Source of the DNA: Dactylonectria macrodidyma
Lineage: Eukaryota > Ascomycota > Sordariomycetes > Hypocreales > Nectriaceae
NCBI GenBank assembly: GCA_020744425.1
Contig: JAGMUV010000005.1
Span: 3,348,001-3,412,000, forward strand
Length of the DNA: 64,000 bases
Reading direction: 5' to 3'
Every line of letters starts with the position of its first letter. Positions within the stretch are counted from its first letter, which is position 1. Shown here piece after piece: positions 51,562-63,388 of this stretch. Under the pieces are notes generated by a model. That model was not told the origin of the DNA, searched no databases, and saw only the letters and a list, made by a program, of their open reading frames with translations. The position numbers and the translations under genes are program-made.

Positions 51562-52673
51562 TGTCGTATTTTGCGCCGGAAGGGGCGGGGGCGTGGTGTA
51601 GTTGGTGTGTGTGGTCAATGGTGGGAGGGTCACGATTCGGTCTGGGCAGTTCGAGAGCAGTTCGTCTGTAGGGGGTTTGCGTGAGAAAGGTTGCGGCTAC
51701 TCGAGTCAATTAGTGACTTACCCTCAGTTTCACCTGATTTTCTATCGCAAGGAGGGTAAAATCGCAAGCACACACCCACCGTCGTCGTCGTCGTCGTCTT
51801 CGTCGTCGTCGTCGTCGTCGTCGTCGATCTTTCGTGGAGGGCAGCACCAGCCAAGCAGCCGAACAAAATCCACCGATGCCAAGCCTTTGCGGGACGCGGA
51901 CAATTCCGCCCCGCCACGACGTCATGTGACCCAACCTATTGACACGACCTCTAGGTACATTTGACAATGGGAACTTGGTAACCCGCTATCTCATGGAAGG
52001 CACCTCTACCTACAGCCTGAAGGAGTCTGTTTCGAATGGGGAATTACATTCAATTCGGTGCCCGAGATCATGGCCACGGCCTCTAGTCAATCGGGTTCTT
52101 TTTTTTTTTGGTCATGTCAGATGCCATACATGTCATGCACAATCAGCAATCATTATTATCGGGCTCCGAGATCTTGCCCCGCGTTTGGCTCTGCTTCGGT
52201 CCCCGAGTTCCACACCCACCCTCTCTTACGGCAAGCATGGTCGGGGCTGAGTGGTGAAGTCACTGTGCCGCACCCACGGTCATATCATTGCTGTTCATAG
52301 GGACAACTGATAGCATGGAGGGTGTCAAAGATATTTTGAGGGAACCCCGGCGCAACTTCGCTAGGACATGCACGAGGCACGCGACAGCAAAGTACAAATA
52401 CACAACACGGTAGAGACATGACTATGAGGTTAAAACTTCAATTGACCAATCAAAATCATCTGAAGAACTGTGAACATTTCATGTCTATAGTGATCAAACT
52501 AGTAATTTGGAGAGCTATCTTGTGGCCTCCTAGCACCAGTTACATTGTATCGGGAATTCTCATACAGCATTCCGCTTTTCCTCCCATCTCCAGGCCAGTG
52601 GCACTAAATCATTAAATGCACAGACGCCTTGTCTTGAGCCCTCCTCATCCTCATTACCATCATACGCACTCCC
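51562..52673. other. Intergenic, uL30m promoter to ACL1 3' flank
   Basis: 1.1 kb with no supported gene. It holds a (GTC/CGT)n microsatellite at 51781-51826 about 220 bp upstream of the uL30m start and a short T run near 52098. The right end is the ACL1 3' UTR. Confidence 0.6.
51781..51826. repeat. (GTC)n microsatellite
   Basis: Two blocks of GTC/CGT repeats, six units and about eight units, interrupted once by TT. They sit in the promoter-proximal region of uL30m. Confidence 0.95.
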
Positions 52674-54709
52674 TTAGAGGCTGACCTCCACTCGGCCCTC
52701 AGCGCCAGGGGCACCAGCCTCCGCCAGGTTGGGCAGGAGGTAGGTGATGTCGTCCCAGGGGTGGCGGTACAGACCAGTGCGCAGACGCTTCTGGTCGAGG
52801 TAGTGAGCAATCAGACCGATGCTTCGGCCGAGGACGAAGAGACCGTTCAGGACACCCATCTTGAGGTAGTCCTCGGCCTCCTCGGCGGAGAAGGCACCGC
52901 AGTTACGGACGAGATCGACGAAGCAGACAGCGATGCAGCCGTCGACGTTGAGGATCAGGTTGTCCTTCTTCGAGGTGGTAACGGTCTCGACGGCCAGGGC
53001 GTAGTCGAGCAGCTTGTGGCTGGGGAACTTGGCCAGGACATACTCCTTAACCAACTCGACACGCAAGTCGGGGTTGTTTCGCGACTTGACACGGTGACCA
53101 ATGCCGGGGATCAGCTTGTTGGCCTTGCGCATGCCGTCGACGAATTCTCGGGGGCTGAGGCCCTTGTCGAAGGCCTTAGTGAACTCCTCAGCGGCGCCGT
53201 CAAGGGCACCACCGAATCGGGAGCCAATGGTCAGGAGACCAGACACCAGAGCGCTGATGAGGTCCTTTCCGGCACGGGTGGTGATGATGGTGTTCATGGC
53301 ACCGGACACGGCAGGGCCGTGGTCAGCAGTGAGCATGAGGACCATCTCGAGGAACTTGGAGGCGTAAGGAGGAAGGCGGCGACGGAACCACAGAAGAGAC
53401 ATGACACCACCGATGCCAATATCCTCTCGGAAGACGTCGGAGATGGGCATGCCAGCGTAGAGGAGCTCCTGGCCACGGTCATCGGAGATAGTGGAGATGA
53501 AGGCAGCGGGCTTTCGGACGAGGCCGAGCTCCTGTGCCCAAGAGTAATCGATGGGGATCTTGGGAACGACGGGCTCGGGCTGGGGAACAATAGTACCCTC
53601 CTGGACGAGCTTGTCGTAGACAGACTTGAGGAGACTAGGGAGCTCCTCGAAGGTCTTGGGAACGTGGAAGCCGGCCTCGGCCATCTTCTGGTTCTTCATG
53701 GCAGCAGTCTCGAGCTGAGAGTTGGCGAAGGAGCCAGCGTGACCGAATTGAACCTCGGTCTTGAACATGCTGGCGCAAGTACCAATGGCCCAGGCGACAA
53801 TGGGCTTGGTGATGACGCCCTGCTCAACGGCCTCGATGACCTTGTACTCCTCGACACCACCGACCTCGCCGAGGAGGACGAGGATCTTGCACTCGGGATC
53901 GGACTGGTAACGCAGCAAGTGGTCGATGAAGGTGGTGCCGGGGTATCGGTCACCACCAATGGCAATACCTTCGTAGACACCGTCGGTGTTCTGGGCGATG
54001 ATGTTGTTGAGTTCGTTGGACATGCCACCAGACTTGGAGACATAGCCGACGGAACCCTTACGGTAGAGCTTAGAGGCGACAATGTTGTCCATCATGCCAC
54101 CAGTGTTACCGATCTTGAAGCTGCCAGGCTTGATACCACCGACAGTGGCGGGGCCAATGATGGTGACACCCTTCTTCTTGGCCACATGGGCAATCTCACG
54201 GGCTCGCTAAGGAAGCTGAGGTTAGCCACTGTAGTTTCCTCGCATTGTTTTTCTTATAGCTGGCAGGGTCAACTTACTCGCTCGGGAACACCCTCGGCGA
54301 TAATGGCGATGGTCTTAATCTGGGGGTTCTCCATCAGCTCCATGGTGGAGCTGTAGACACTTCGCGATGAGGCGAAGTTGACGACGACATCGACGTCGGG
54401 GTGCTTAGCCATGGCCTTGTCGACCTGCTGGTAGACGGGCAGCAGGGTCTCGCTAGTGCCCCAGTACATCTTGCTGACGAACTGGCCACCGAAGGTGTAG
54501 ATGATGCCGGCGACCGAGGGTTTGGCGCGCTTGCAGATGAAGTCGAAATCCAGCATGCCCTGGACGGCTCTGGGCTGAAGACCATAGACGAAGCATCGGG
54601 TCTTGTCGGTGAAGAGCGCATGCTCAGGGAGAGGGCTCAGCGGTCGGCTGGGTGCCGGGAAACGCTGGATCTTGTCGTTGGCCGACAGGTTGGTGGCGGA
54701 GGGAGCCAT
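52674..54709 (-). CDS. acl1: ATP-citrate lyase subunit 1 (ACL1, citrate synthase-like subunit)
   Basis: With ACL2, cleaves cytosolic citrate to acetyl-CoA and oxaloacetate using ATP and CoA. It supplies acetyl-CoA for fatty acids, sterols and protein acetylation. Two exons on the minus strand, 54709-54278 and 54206-52674, with a 71-nt intron; 654 aa (Sordaria ACL1 is 674). The join [17 protein letters not shown] is the family sequence. The N-terminal half has the CoA-ligase fold ([20 protein letters not shown]) with the phosphohistidine loop [10 protein letters not shown], His300. The C-terminal half is citrate-synthase-like ([49 protein letters not shown]). The start at [12 protein letters not shown] was preferred over an upstream in-frame Met because related proteins begin near there. 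It is transcribed away from ACL2. Confidence 0.97.
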
Positions 54710-56371
54710 TGCGAAGGAGGCGAGCTCGATTCGAGTGGGCGGGGGAGGAGTAGGCGAGGAGGCGATGAGCTGAAGGGACGGCAAAAGAAACCGGAGTCAG
54801 CAACAGCAGCTAGAGGTGAAGAAAGACGAGAGACCCTCTGAGCTCTGAGGTGGAGGCTCTGAGGAATTAGGCAAGAGGACAGGAGGGAAGATGAGGAGGG
54901 GAAAATGAGGAAGCAGAATCAACAGAAGAAACGTTGGAAAGACGAACCTCAGTTCAGATGAACGGAAGAAATGACGAGGGCGGGGAGGGAAGGAGCGGGA
55001 GAGGGTTGGACAAGATTTCAGGAGGAGCGAATGGGTGGTGGGCTTTGGAGTGGTGGGCGGGTTGAGCTGGGTCTGCTGGGCTTGCTAGGTTCGTTGACCT
55101 TGGCTGGGCGAGGCTGCAGAGAGTACAAGCATTGATTGAGTGAGTGAGTTGAGGTGGGCGTGAGGTCTGCTGGGCTTTGGGGAGGGGGAGGGGGGTGAGG
55201 GCGATATGGCGAGACGAGACGGGTGAGAAGAGGTACCTCGCGATGCAGGGCAGCAGCCCACTGAGGAAGCTGCCGGTAGCTGGGGCGCCAGGGGACAGAG
55301 CACCACCCACCCAGGGAGTGCCATGGATGAGGGGCGGTCACTGCAGTGCAGCATTTAGTGGGGTCGGTGCTCCCAGCATGTTCTGCGCTGGGCGGAACGG
55401 GACTGGCTTGTACCCACAAGCGCCAGAGCAGTACCCCCATGCTGCCCCAAGTGCCATGTCCTCTCCCGTGCATCGGCGGCGGTGGACACTGGCCAATGCA
55501 CCAGGTACGTAAAACGCCCCTCCATGAAGTGTCGGAGTTGGAGAAGAAGAAGAGAAGCACACATACCAAGTCGGAGGTTGGCTAATTGATTGGCGGACGG
55601 ATCGATCTGACACAGAAACACACACAAGATTCCTGTTCCTGCCCTAAAGTTAGAAGATACTCGCTCGTCCCGTACAAGCCGAAGCAGCGTTGTGTGTCAG
55701 TTCGGAGGGTCCAACAGCGGCGGGCGTGTGTGTGCGAACTGGCTCGCGCGACTAGTTGGGGGCAACAATTTCTATTGGGGATGTTGCTTCCCCCGGGTCC
55801 TCTTTTTTTCGTTGATCTGTTGAATTCCAGGTTCCAGCTGGATTGGATTGCAGCATGTACCATGGCACCCATGTCTCGCGGGTTTCCATTGAAGCTTGTC
55901 CGACTTTTGGTCCGCGTGCGTGCTACTGGAGGTAGCTCCAGATACTCTGATAAGTGCAACAGGAACCTGGAATGTCGGACAGCAACATGACTTCTCGCCG
56001 ACGGGCACGACTCGGAGTGGTCAAGGTACTTCGTAAGCCAGGTACCGGTACTTTGCGGGGTTGCTGGTCGGCACCCGGCCGGCCATCTCCCCACCACAAC
56101 CGCCCCAAGGCCCGGCCCTGGTCGTCTGCAAACGACATCTTGAATGATCTGAAGGATCGTCACCCCAACTTGCTTTCAAAACGGAGATGTCGTCAGCCCC
56201 TATTTTCAAAGTACAAGGCGCAACTGGACAGCTCGAGTCAGTCAGCAAGTCAGCCAGTCAGCCCCCCAGGCAATTGTCATCCGTGTCTTTGATTTCGACC
56301 GTCTCGTGTTGGTCAGGTGGCCTCCATGCCATGGTTGGGCGCTCCATACAGAGTGTAGATAGCATCTCAAC

Positions 56372-56388
56372 TTTTTTTTTTTTTTTTT
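56372..56388. repeat. Poly(T) tract, 17 bp
   Basis: Run of 17 T followed by GCCTGCCTGCCTGCC. Poly(dA:dT) tracts in fungal promoters disfavour nucleosomes, so this may help keep the divergent ACL promoter open (inference). Confidence 0.9.
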
Positions 56389-56760
56389 GCCTGCCTGCCT
56401 GCCCCTCATTCCAAGGGGTCCAAGGGTGTGTGGGACGTGCAAACGGAGGCCGGCGGCGTCACTCTCAGAGCGCCAAGAATGGGAAACCCGACTCAATTGC
56501 AACTCTCTCGAACAGAAAAGACTCAAAAACAGTGGGAGACGGGATTTAGGACATGGCAGCGCCGAAGCTACTGGCTTCACTTGACAAGTCTGTTCCACCA
56601 TTGATCCAGAGCGTGATAAATTTATCGCCCTAGCTCTCCACTTCCACCGAGAGTCGGAGGCCGATAATCAATGGGCAATGGACCAGGAACATCCATCAGG
56701 GCCTGTTCCGCGACCTGCCGGCACTCTGGAGGCTGTGAGCTCCGGAGGATGCAGCTGATG

Positions 56761-56802
56761 TGGATGGGGGTGGATGGAGGGTGGATGGAGGGTGGATTCG
56801 AG
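56761..56802. repeat. TGGATGGAGGG minisatellite
   Basis: About four units of 10-11 bp of the form TGGATGGRGGG, the last one degenerate. Located in the ACL1/ACL2 intergenic region. Confidence 0.9.
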
Positions 56803-58661
56803 GTGAGGGGCAGCTCGATGGCTGCTGACCACCCACTGTCGAGCGCTACTCTTCCACTGTCAGCTCACTGGCAGAAGGATGTACAGCGAGCCCGCTCAGG
56901 GACGGAGACGCAGAAGAAGGGCAATGGGTCAAACATGCCGTGGTAGAAAAAAAATAAGGAAAAAGGCCGTCCATCGGGGCACTTCCGGAGTCGCTGAGAT
57001 GGGCCCGGCTGCATCATGACAACTTTGTCTGCCGACGGCTGGTCACCGACGCCGGGCGGCCGAGGTACATGCTGCGTTCTTCGTACACATGCCGCCGGAT
57101 CTATCCTAGACCTGTGATGCAGTGCAGCGCATGTCTCCCTTCGGATGCGAGCCTCCGCTTGGACTTTCCATGCCAACCAAGGTCCTCGTCTTGTTTCCCA
57201 GAAGCTTGGTCGGGGGCGCACAAGGGATGCTGTGGCGGGTCCAGGCTTCTGGCGAGCGACAGCTTTCCCCAGCCTTCCACAGCCTTCCCACCTACCCGCA
57301 CCCCCCAGCCCAACCCAGCCCAGCTCAACCAGCTTTGGTTGCTGGCCAACACCCGGGCCTCTCAACCCCATGAAATTCAAACAAAAGCCAACAGGTTTGT
57401 TGCCTGTAACGCGTAGAGCCGGGGAGAAATTGTCGGTGCAAGTTGATACAGAAGAGGAAAAGCCAGTGTAAATCGGCGGAAGCGTAGCGTGCAACGGCCG
57501 CTGCGGTTTTCGGCGGGATGGTTTAATTGTCGACTTGTCGAATGTCATGTCGTGTCGTGTTGTGTCGCCCCTGATCCACTCGGTCCTCAACAGCTCGGGG
57601 GGGTCCTTTCGAGAGCGGTCGGTAGGTACCAGTACTTGGAGGAATACCGGTAGGTACCTGTCGTCACTGCATCCCGCCTAGTTCACCACCGCCTTTCTCA
57701 GCGGTTTTTTTTTTTTTTCCCCTTGGAGGGGTGCCCCAAAATGTTTTGGTGCGCGTGCCTCCAGCCCCAGCAACAGCGGCCCCCAGCAGCATGGCCAAGG
57801 TTAGCAGGGCCCCCAGTCAGGCACACAACCCACCATTGAGTGCCACCATTTTTAGGTGCCACCATTGAGCGCTGACCGCCCGCCAACAGAGGGGCTAAGA
57901 TGCGAGGGGCTGCTGGGGCGGATGAGGAGGAAGAGCTGCTGGGGATGGGGACAACCAAAGCCCCTCCCACCTCATGGATACGCCCACTCAGCATACGCCC
58001 ACCCACCGTCTCAATCCCCTTTGAGGCGCCCAATCCTGGGAGCTTCGTTTTTTCGAGTGAACAAGCTGCTGCCGGTCCCATCTTCGTCCCTCCGCGTCTT
58101 TGTCTCCGTCTGCCTCTCGCACCTTCTGCCCCTGGCTCCCGCGATATCTCTCCCGTCATCATCATCACCTTCTTCCCTTGGCTCTTGCCTCTTGTCAAGT
58201 TGTCTCCATTTCCCTTCATCCCTCTCTCAGTTCGTTGTCGCAGCCCAGCTTGAGCTTGCGTGTGTGCATTGGTGAGTGAGCTCCCCATCCCCCTCCCCCG
58301 CCGCCTTTTTCGCCCACTGTCCACTTGGACCACCCATTCATTGCTGCCATTGCTGCCATTGCGCCGACTGCATGTCGTGATTCTCGTCGCCTTTCGTCTG
58401 AATAGCTTCGACTTGACCGGAAATTAGCACTGCGACTTCACCACCGGCCCCTAGCCTCATTTCTCGTCCCTCTTCCTCCCCTCCCCTCTCACGGACTCGC
58501 GGATCTCGTTCACCTCCTCTGGCGCTTGCCCAAACGCTGACTCTTCGCGCCCCTCGCATCCAGAATTGAATAAGAAATCTGGGACAAGACAGACACTCGT
58601 CCGCTCATCCCGTCAAGACTCGCCTCGCCTTTTCTCCTTATCCCCGTAATTCACATCCACA

Positions 58662-60547
58662 ATGTCCGCCAAGTCGATCCTCGAGGCCGACGGCAAGGCC
58701 ATCCTCAACTACCACCTCACCCGTGCTCCCGTCATCAAGCCGAGCCCTCTTCCCAAGTCCACCACTCACAACCCCCCCACCCGTCTGGCCTCGCTGCACT
58801 TCGCTGAGGATGCCAACGTCGCCGACATCCTGAACCAGGCCGAGGTCACCTACCCTTGGCTCCTCCAGGACGGCGCCAAGTTCGTCGCCAAGCCCGACCA
58901 GCTGATCAAGCGACGAGGAAAGAGCGGTCTCCTCGCTCTCAACAAGACCTGGCCCGAGGCCAAGGCCTGGGTTGCTGAGCGCGCCGGCAAGGAGCAGCAG
59001 GTTGAGCACGTCTCTGGCGTTCTCCGACAATTCCTCATCGAGCCCTTCGTCCCTCACCCTCAAGACACCGAGTACTACATCAACATCAACTCTGTCCGAG
59101 ATGTAAGTTGCTGACATTTCCTCTTTTTGTCGTAGCGAGTTTGGGTTGGGTTTGAGTCGAACAGCCATTGCGGGTTGGGTCTCGAGTTAAGTGCTTCACC
59201 AACCCGAGACTTGCCACCCAAGCAATGAAGAGAAGAGGAATTTACAAACCTGCCGAGAGGGGGACACAAGCAAAGATGTATTCGCCATTTTCGCGTTTGC
59301 AAGTTGGACTGTGTGTATTTTGTGGGCTCCTCAACCCAGTGCCGGTAAAGACTTGATCTACCGGACCGGGCGAGCGGATGCCACGATAAGATCCCTCCGA
59401 ACCGACGGAACCCTACTCCCAAGATGGGGTTGCTCCGCCAAACCCACTCCCACCCGCGATGTCAGGGTGTTTCCGCGTTTCCGAAGAATCCTTTACTAAT
59501 CCGTCCGTGCTGTAGGGCGACTGGATCCTCTTCACCCACGAGGGTGGTGTCGATGTTGGTGATGTCGATGCTAAGGCTGAGAAGCTGTTGATCCCCGTCG
59601 ACCTTGCCGAGTACCCCTCCAACGAGGAGATCGCTGCTACCCTCCTCAAGAAGGTGCCTGAGGGCGTTCACAATGTCCTCGTTGACTTCATCACCCGCCT
59701 CTACGCCGTCTATGTCGACTGCCAGTTCACATACCTCGAGATTAACCCCTTGGTGGTGATTCCCAACGAGGAGAAGACCTCTGCTGAGGTTCACTTCCTG
59801 GATCTTGCTGCCAAGCTCGACCAGACTGCCGATTTCGAGTGCGGTGTCAAGTGGGCTATTGCTCGATCTCCCGCTGCTCTGGGCCTCACCAACATTGCTG
59901 TTGGTGGCTCCGGAGAGAAGGTCAGCATCGATGCTGGCCCCCCCATGGAGTTCCCTGCCCCCTTCGGCCGTGAGCTCACTAAAGAGGAGGCTTACATTGC
60001 CGACCTCGATGCCAAGACCGGTGCTTCCCTGAAGCTCACCGTCCTGAACCCCAAGGGCCGCATTTGGACACTGGTTGCCGGTGGTGGTGCCTCTGTCGTC
60101 TACGCCGACGCCATCGCCTCGGTGGGCTTCGCCGATGAGCTGGCCAACTACGGCGAGTACTCTGGTGCTCCCACCGAGTCTCAGACCTATCACTACGCCC
60201 GAACTGTGCTGGATCTCCTCCTCCGCGCCCCCAAGTCTGAGGAGGGCAAGGTTCTCTTCATCGGTGGTGGCATTGCCAACTTCACCAACGTGGCTAGCAC
60301 CTTTAAGGGTGTCATCCGCGCCCTACGGGACTTTGCTCCCAATCTGATCGAGCACAAGGTCCAGATCTGGGTGCGTCGCGCTGGCCCCAACTACCAGGAG
60401 GGTCTCAAGAACATGAAGGCGGCCACCCAGGAGCTGGGCCTCGACGCCAAGATCTTCGGTCCTGAGATGCACGTTTCCGGCATCGTGCCCCTGGCTCTCG
60501 TCCCCGGCAAGTGGGAGGAGAGCAAGGCCCAGGAGTTCCAGGCTTAA
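58662..60547 (+). CDS. acl2: ATP-citrate lyase subunit 2 (ACL2, ATP-grasp subunit)
   Basis: Second subunit of fungal ATP-citrate lyase, equal to the N-terminal third of the animal enzyme. It binds ATP and citrate through an ATP-grasp (succinyl-CoA synthetase beta-like) fold. Exons 58662-59102 and 59516-60547 flank a 413-nt intron; 490 aa. Visible: [20 protein letters not shown] at the start, [19 protein letters not shown] (ATP-grasp lysines), the join [21 protein letters not shown] across the intron, [11 protein letters not shown] (metal-binding part of the grasp fold), [20 protein letters not shown] and [20 protein letters not shown] (citrate-binding region). The intron is long, with CTTTACTAATCC before the acceptor GCTGTAG. 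It is transcribed divergently from ACL1, so shared control is likely. Confidence 0.97.
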
Positions 60548-62773
60548 ACAACATGAAAAATGAAGCCGGGCGCGCCATGTGCAATGGGTGTCCTGGTATA
60601 GAGCGCGGGTGCATGCACAGATAGGATATCTGAGCAGTGACCACCAATCATGTGGTACTGACTGTACTTTGCAAGATAGAATGGGGGGCGGGTCATACGG
60701 AGGAGGTGGGAATTTCAAGGCCTTCGACTATTGAGCGGTCGAAGAAGTTATGTATGGTAGTATGTCAGCTACGACGAAAGAAAGAAAGCTAATAGATTAC
60801 CTGATGATACTCAATTCTTTTTTTTTCCCCCTTTCTTGAACAACAGACCCCTGACTTGACTTGGGTGCCTACCTACCTTGGGCAACTGTGATGGCCGTTG
60901 AGGGATCTGCCTATACGAATGGTGCGTTGGCTTTTGGGCCAAGTGCACTTCGATATTCGTATCTATGGTACGAAGGCTTACCCATGGTACGAAGGGGTCG
61001 TATATGATACGAAGCGGGATGCAGGCCTCGCTTCTCGTTTCAACCTAGCCATCCATGGGTGTGCCTAGATTTTCTTACCTACTTACTAGATTGTCTACCC
61101 GACGTCACAACCCAATGCAGCCAAGGGCCGACTTGCAATGTGCAAAGACAGTCTCCCAAGACGGCGTGGCTCCCTTTATTTTGTGTTACGGCGTGCCTTG
61201 TGCCTCTCCCACCTTGCGATTCCCATGCTACCCACGATTTGCCTTGTGATGCAGGTCTGATGTCATCGCCCCCCTCCTCCACTTACACGTACCTATGGCC
61301 AACAAACCTATCTCTACCACCAGCATGCTTCACCGGGTTCTCGTCCGTCCACCCACACAGCAAAGTTGCCCCCCGCTCTTGTCCTTGTCTAGAAGAAGAA
61401 GAAGAAAGGAAAGGAAAGGCGACCCTGCCACGCGACCGGGCGTCCAAACTGCCACCTAAACCAAGTGACCCCCGCGCACCGGCGACCCCTGCCGGGTGGG
61501 ATGTCCATGGGGGGTTACTCCATAGAAGGAGACGGGATCATGGGCGCCCTCTCGCAACTAGAGGCGCAGCAGGCCAAACACGCTCACTGCTGCGATTCGG
61601 CACGGGGCTCGGTCAGTCTGCGGGAAAGGGGGTCATGTTTTATGTTTCATTTTCATTCAACTCGCAGCTGGAAGCCGGGGGGTGATGCAGTGCAGCCGCC
61701 GCAATTTTTAATTTTTTTTCTGAGGCCATCGACGACCCGCAGCAAGGGCCCAGGGGGGCGCGGGCGAGGCGTGCAACATTGGGTTGGCCGTTTCGTTTTC
61801 GTTGCTTTGTGAAAACGAGGCTGCGTTTTGGAGGGGAAAAAACAGGGGTGGGGAAATAGAGAGAGAGGTGTTAGGTCGAATCGTGCGTTTTGCTGTTGCT
61901 GGCAGTGCCCCTTGCCGCTGTTGTTCTTTTCAATTGCCCAAGTAGCTGGATTTTCATTTGCCTCTTGTCTGTTTTTTTTCCTATTTCGTTGTAAAACACA
62001 TACAGGCGTTGCGTTGGATGAGCTGAAAGGGGGGGCAACCCCGAAAAAAGTGTATTATGATCTATCTGGCTGGGTGCCAACTTTGGGGAGAGAGAGGTCC
62101 CCATCAGTATACAAAAGGCTTCCAAGGCCGGTGCCCACGACAAGGATTTCTCTCATCCCCAAATCAACCCGCCTTCACCCCACGCCTTTAACACCCCGAT
62201 CCAAGATTTGTTTTCTCTATCTTTACTTTTTATCCAAAATCCCGATACCCTTTTTTTTTTCTATTTCCCGTTGAGGACCTAGTCAACAGACAGGACATAT
62301 ATCACTACATTCATTCTAGGTTGGGGTGCTTTTGCCAGACACAAGCACCTACCATCCGTACATCCCTTCTTCTGCACGAGGCACCTACACTCGCAGAAGT
62401 CAACCCAGACCTTTCGTCTCTTTTCATCACCACAGCAAGACCCCACGAGGCCCTCGTATTTCTTCTCAGTCCATCCCACCTCTGTGAGGCTCGACCACTT
62501 GAGCAACACACACTCACAAAAAGACACCACACAAATCATACAGCTATCTGTGTGCAAAGTTTCCTGCAGCCTTGTCCGCTTATTCGCGTTCCCTCTTTCC
62601 TCGTCAGTCAACATAAGTCCCTTTGCATCTCACCACTCCAAACATTAACACAACCCGCGCTTACACTCACTCACACTCACAGTCAACTTCACTTCAAGGC
62701 ACAACCACTCCCACAACTTCGACTTCAGCTTCAACTTCATCTTTTCAAACGTCACTAACAAATTTACGACGCA
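60548..62773. other. Intergenic, ACL2 3' flank to the cysteine-rich gene
   Basis: 2.2 kb without a convincing gene. It contains three TACGAA-core 13-mers (60964-61015) with an inverted partner, and a TATACAAAA box near 62107. From 62150 a C/T-rich then C/A-rich stretch reads as a 500-600 nt promoter/leader for the gene at 62774. A 208-codon open frame at 61059 has no protein-like features. Confidence 0.55.
60964..61015. repeat. Three spaced copies of a TATGGTACGAAGG-like 13-mer
   Basis: Copies at 60964-60976, 60983-60995 and 61003-61015, with start-to-start spacings of 19 and 20 bp, share a GRTACGAAG core. An inverted TTCGTATC lies just before them (60956-60963) and a further TATACGAAT at 60912-60920. 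Spacing near two helical turns suggests a protein-binding array, but this is inference. Confidence 0.7.
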
Positions 62774-62977
62774 ATGGCTGCCGAGACCAAGACTCCGCTT
62801 GTCGATGCCTGCTGCCCCGTCTGCTGCCGCGCTTGTGACCTCAACTCTCACGACTATTGTCTGCCATGCGCCACTAGCCCCTACTGCAACAGTGGCGTCA
62901 TGGAGGACACCGAAGTCAAGAAGTCACCCACCGCCCAGAGCGGAGGCAACGGATCCAAGAAGGTCACCAAAAAGTAA
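62774..62977 (+). CDS. Small cysteine-rich protein, function unknown
   Basis: Single-exon frame of 67 aa beginning MAAETKTPLVDACCPVCC. It has eight cysteines in the first 40 residues: two CC pairs, then single Cys, a CLPC pair and YCNSG. The tail is Lys/Ser/Gly-rich (KKVTKK). There is no signal peptide, so it is not an ordinary secreted effector. The spacing CCxxCCxxC...CxxC could bind metal or iron-sulfur, but I do not recognise the family. The ATG context (ACGCAATGG) is reasonable, and a TATA-like box plus a long pyrimidine-rich leader precede it, which supports a real and possibly well-expressed gene. The stop overlaps GTAAGC, so a downstream intron cannot be fully excluded. Confidence 0.6.
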   Translation: MAAETKTPLVDACCPVCCRACDLNSHDYCLPCATSPYCNSGVMEDTEVKKSPTAQSGGNGSKKVTKK

Positions 62978-63388
62978 GCAGCCGTGCAACATGTGTAAGA
63001 AGGGTTAGGCAGTGTTGAGAGTCAAGAGTTGAGGGTTGGGAGACGGCCGTGGAACGTGTAAGAGGCGTCATGCAATAAGCAGTGTTGAGAGACGGCCGTG
63101 CTCCAAGTTTTGATAGTTTCGCAGCTCGTGCCGAGTCACAGCTAGCAGCAAGCAAATCAAAGGATTAGTTGAAAATCCATTTTTAGCAGCTAAAAGTAAA
63201 GAGCTCAGTTCATAAAAAAAAAGGAATTTGCTGCCGACTGGTATCATGTACACACCAATGCATATTCACACTTCTCTCTCGCTCCTCCTTCCCGAGTTCA
63301 TCATGTACTCAAGTTTCCTCTCTCAGGCCGAAATTCTAACAATCATCTCACCTCTCATCTCCGCTCCTCTCCTCTCCTCTCCTCTCCT
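62978..63388. other. Convergent intergenic space with a duplicated 3' segment
   Basis: About 410 bp. GCAGTGTTGAGAG occurs at 63009-63021 and 63079-63091, and GAGACGGCCGTG at 63040-63051 and 63089-63100, so a local segment was duplicated with an internal deletion. A CTCCT tandem (about 63364-63388) lies against the stop of the next gene. No other gene seen. Confidence 0.65.

Larger units (their letters stand above)
54710..58661. promoter_or_regulatory. Divergent 3.95-kb promoter region of ACL1 and ACL2
   Basis: Between the two divergent ACL start codons I find no coding gene. Open frames here are repetitive Pro/Ser or Arg/Gly-rich readings of skewed DNA. The ACL1 side (54830-55190) is purine-rich on the + strand, i.e. 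pyrimidine-rich on its coding strand. The ACL2 side (58070-58640) is C/T-rich on the + strand. Both are long enough for leaders with introns. The middle holds T homopolymers (56372-56388, 57705-57718), a TGGATGGAGGG tandem (56761-56802) and GGTACC-type motifs near 57625-57660. Confidence 0.55.

Noticed and set aside
51781..51826. Regular repeat as a possible CRISPR or structured array
   Set aside because: Plain trinucleotide microsatellite without spacers, in a eukaryotic genome.
52761..54356. 531-codon open frame antisense to ACL1
   Set aside because: It mirrors the ACL1 codons on the other strand. The strong codon bias of ACL1 removes antisense stops, and the frame crosses the ACL1 intron without protein-like features.
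55018..58333. Several 100-240-codon frames in the ACL1/ACL2 spacer
   Set aside because: Pro/Ser- or Arg/Gly-rich readings of strand-skewed, repeat-bearing DNA; none resembles a protein family.
59462..60193. 243-codon frame antisense to ACL2
   Set aside because: Codon-bias shadow of ACL2 exon 2.
61059..61685. 208-codon plus-strand open frame between ACL2 and the cysteine-rich gene
   Set aside because: Composition looks like translated C/T-rich intergenic DNA. No domain, and it overlaps the expected 3' flank and promoter.
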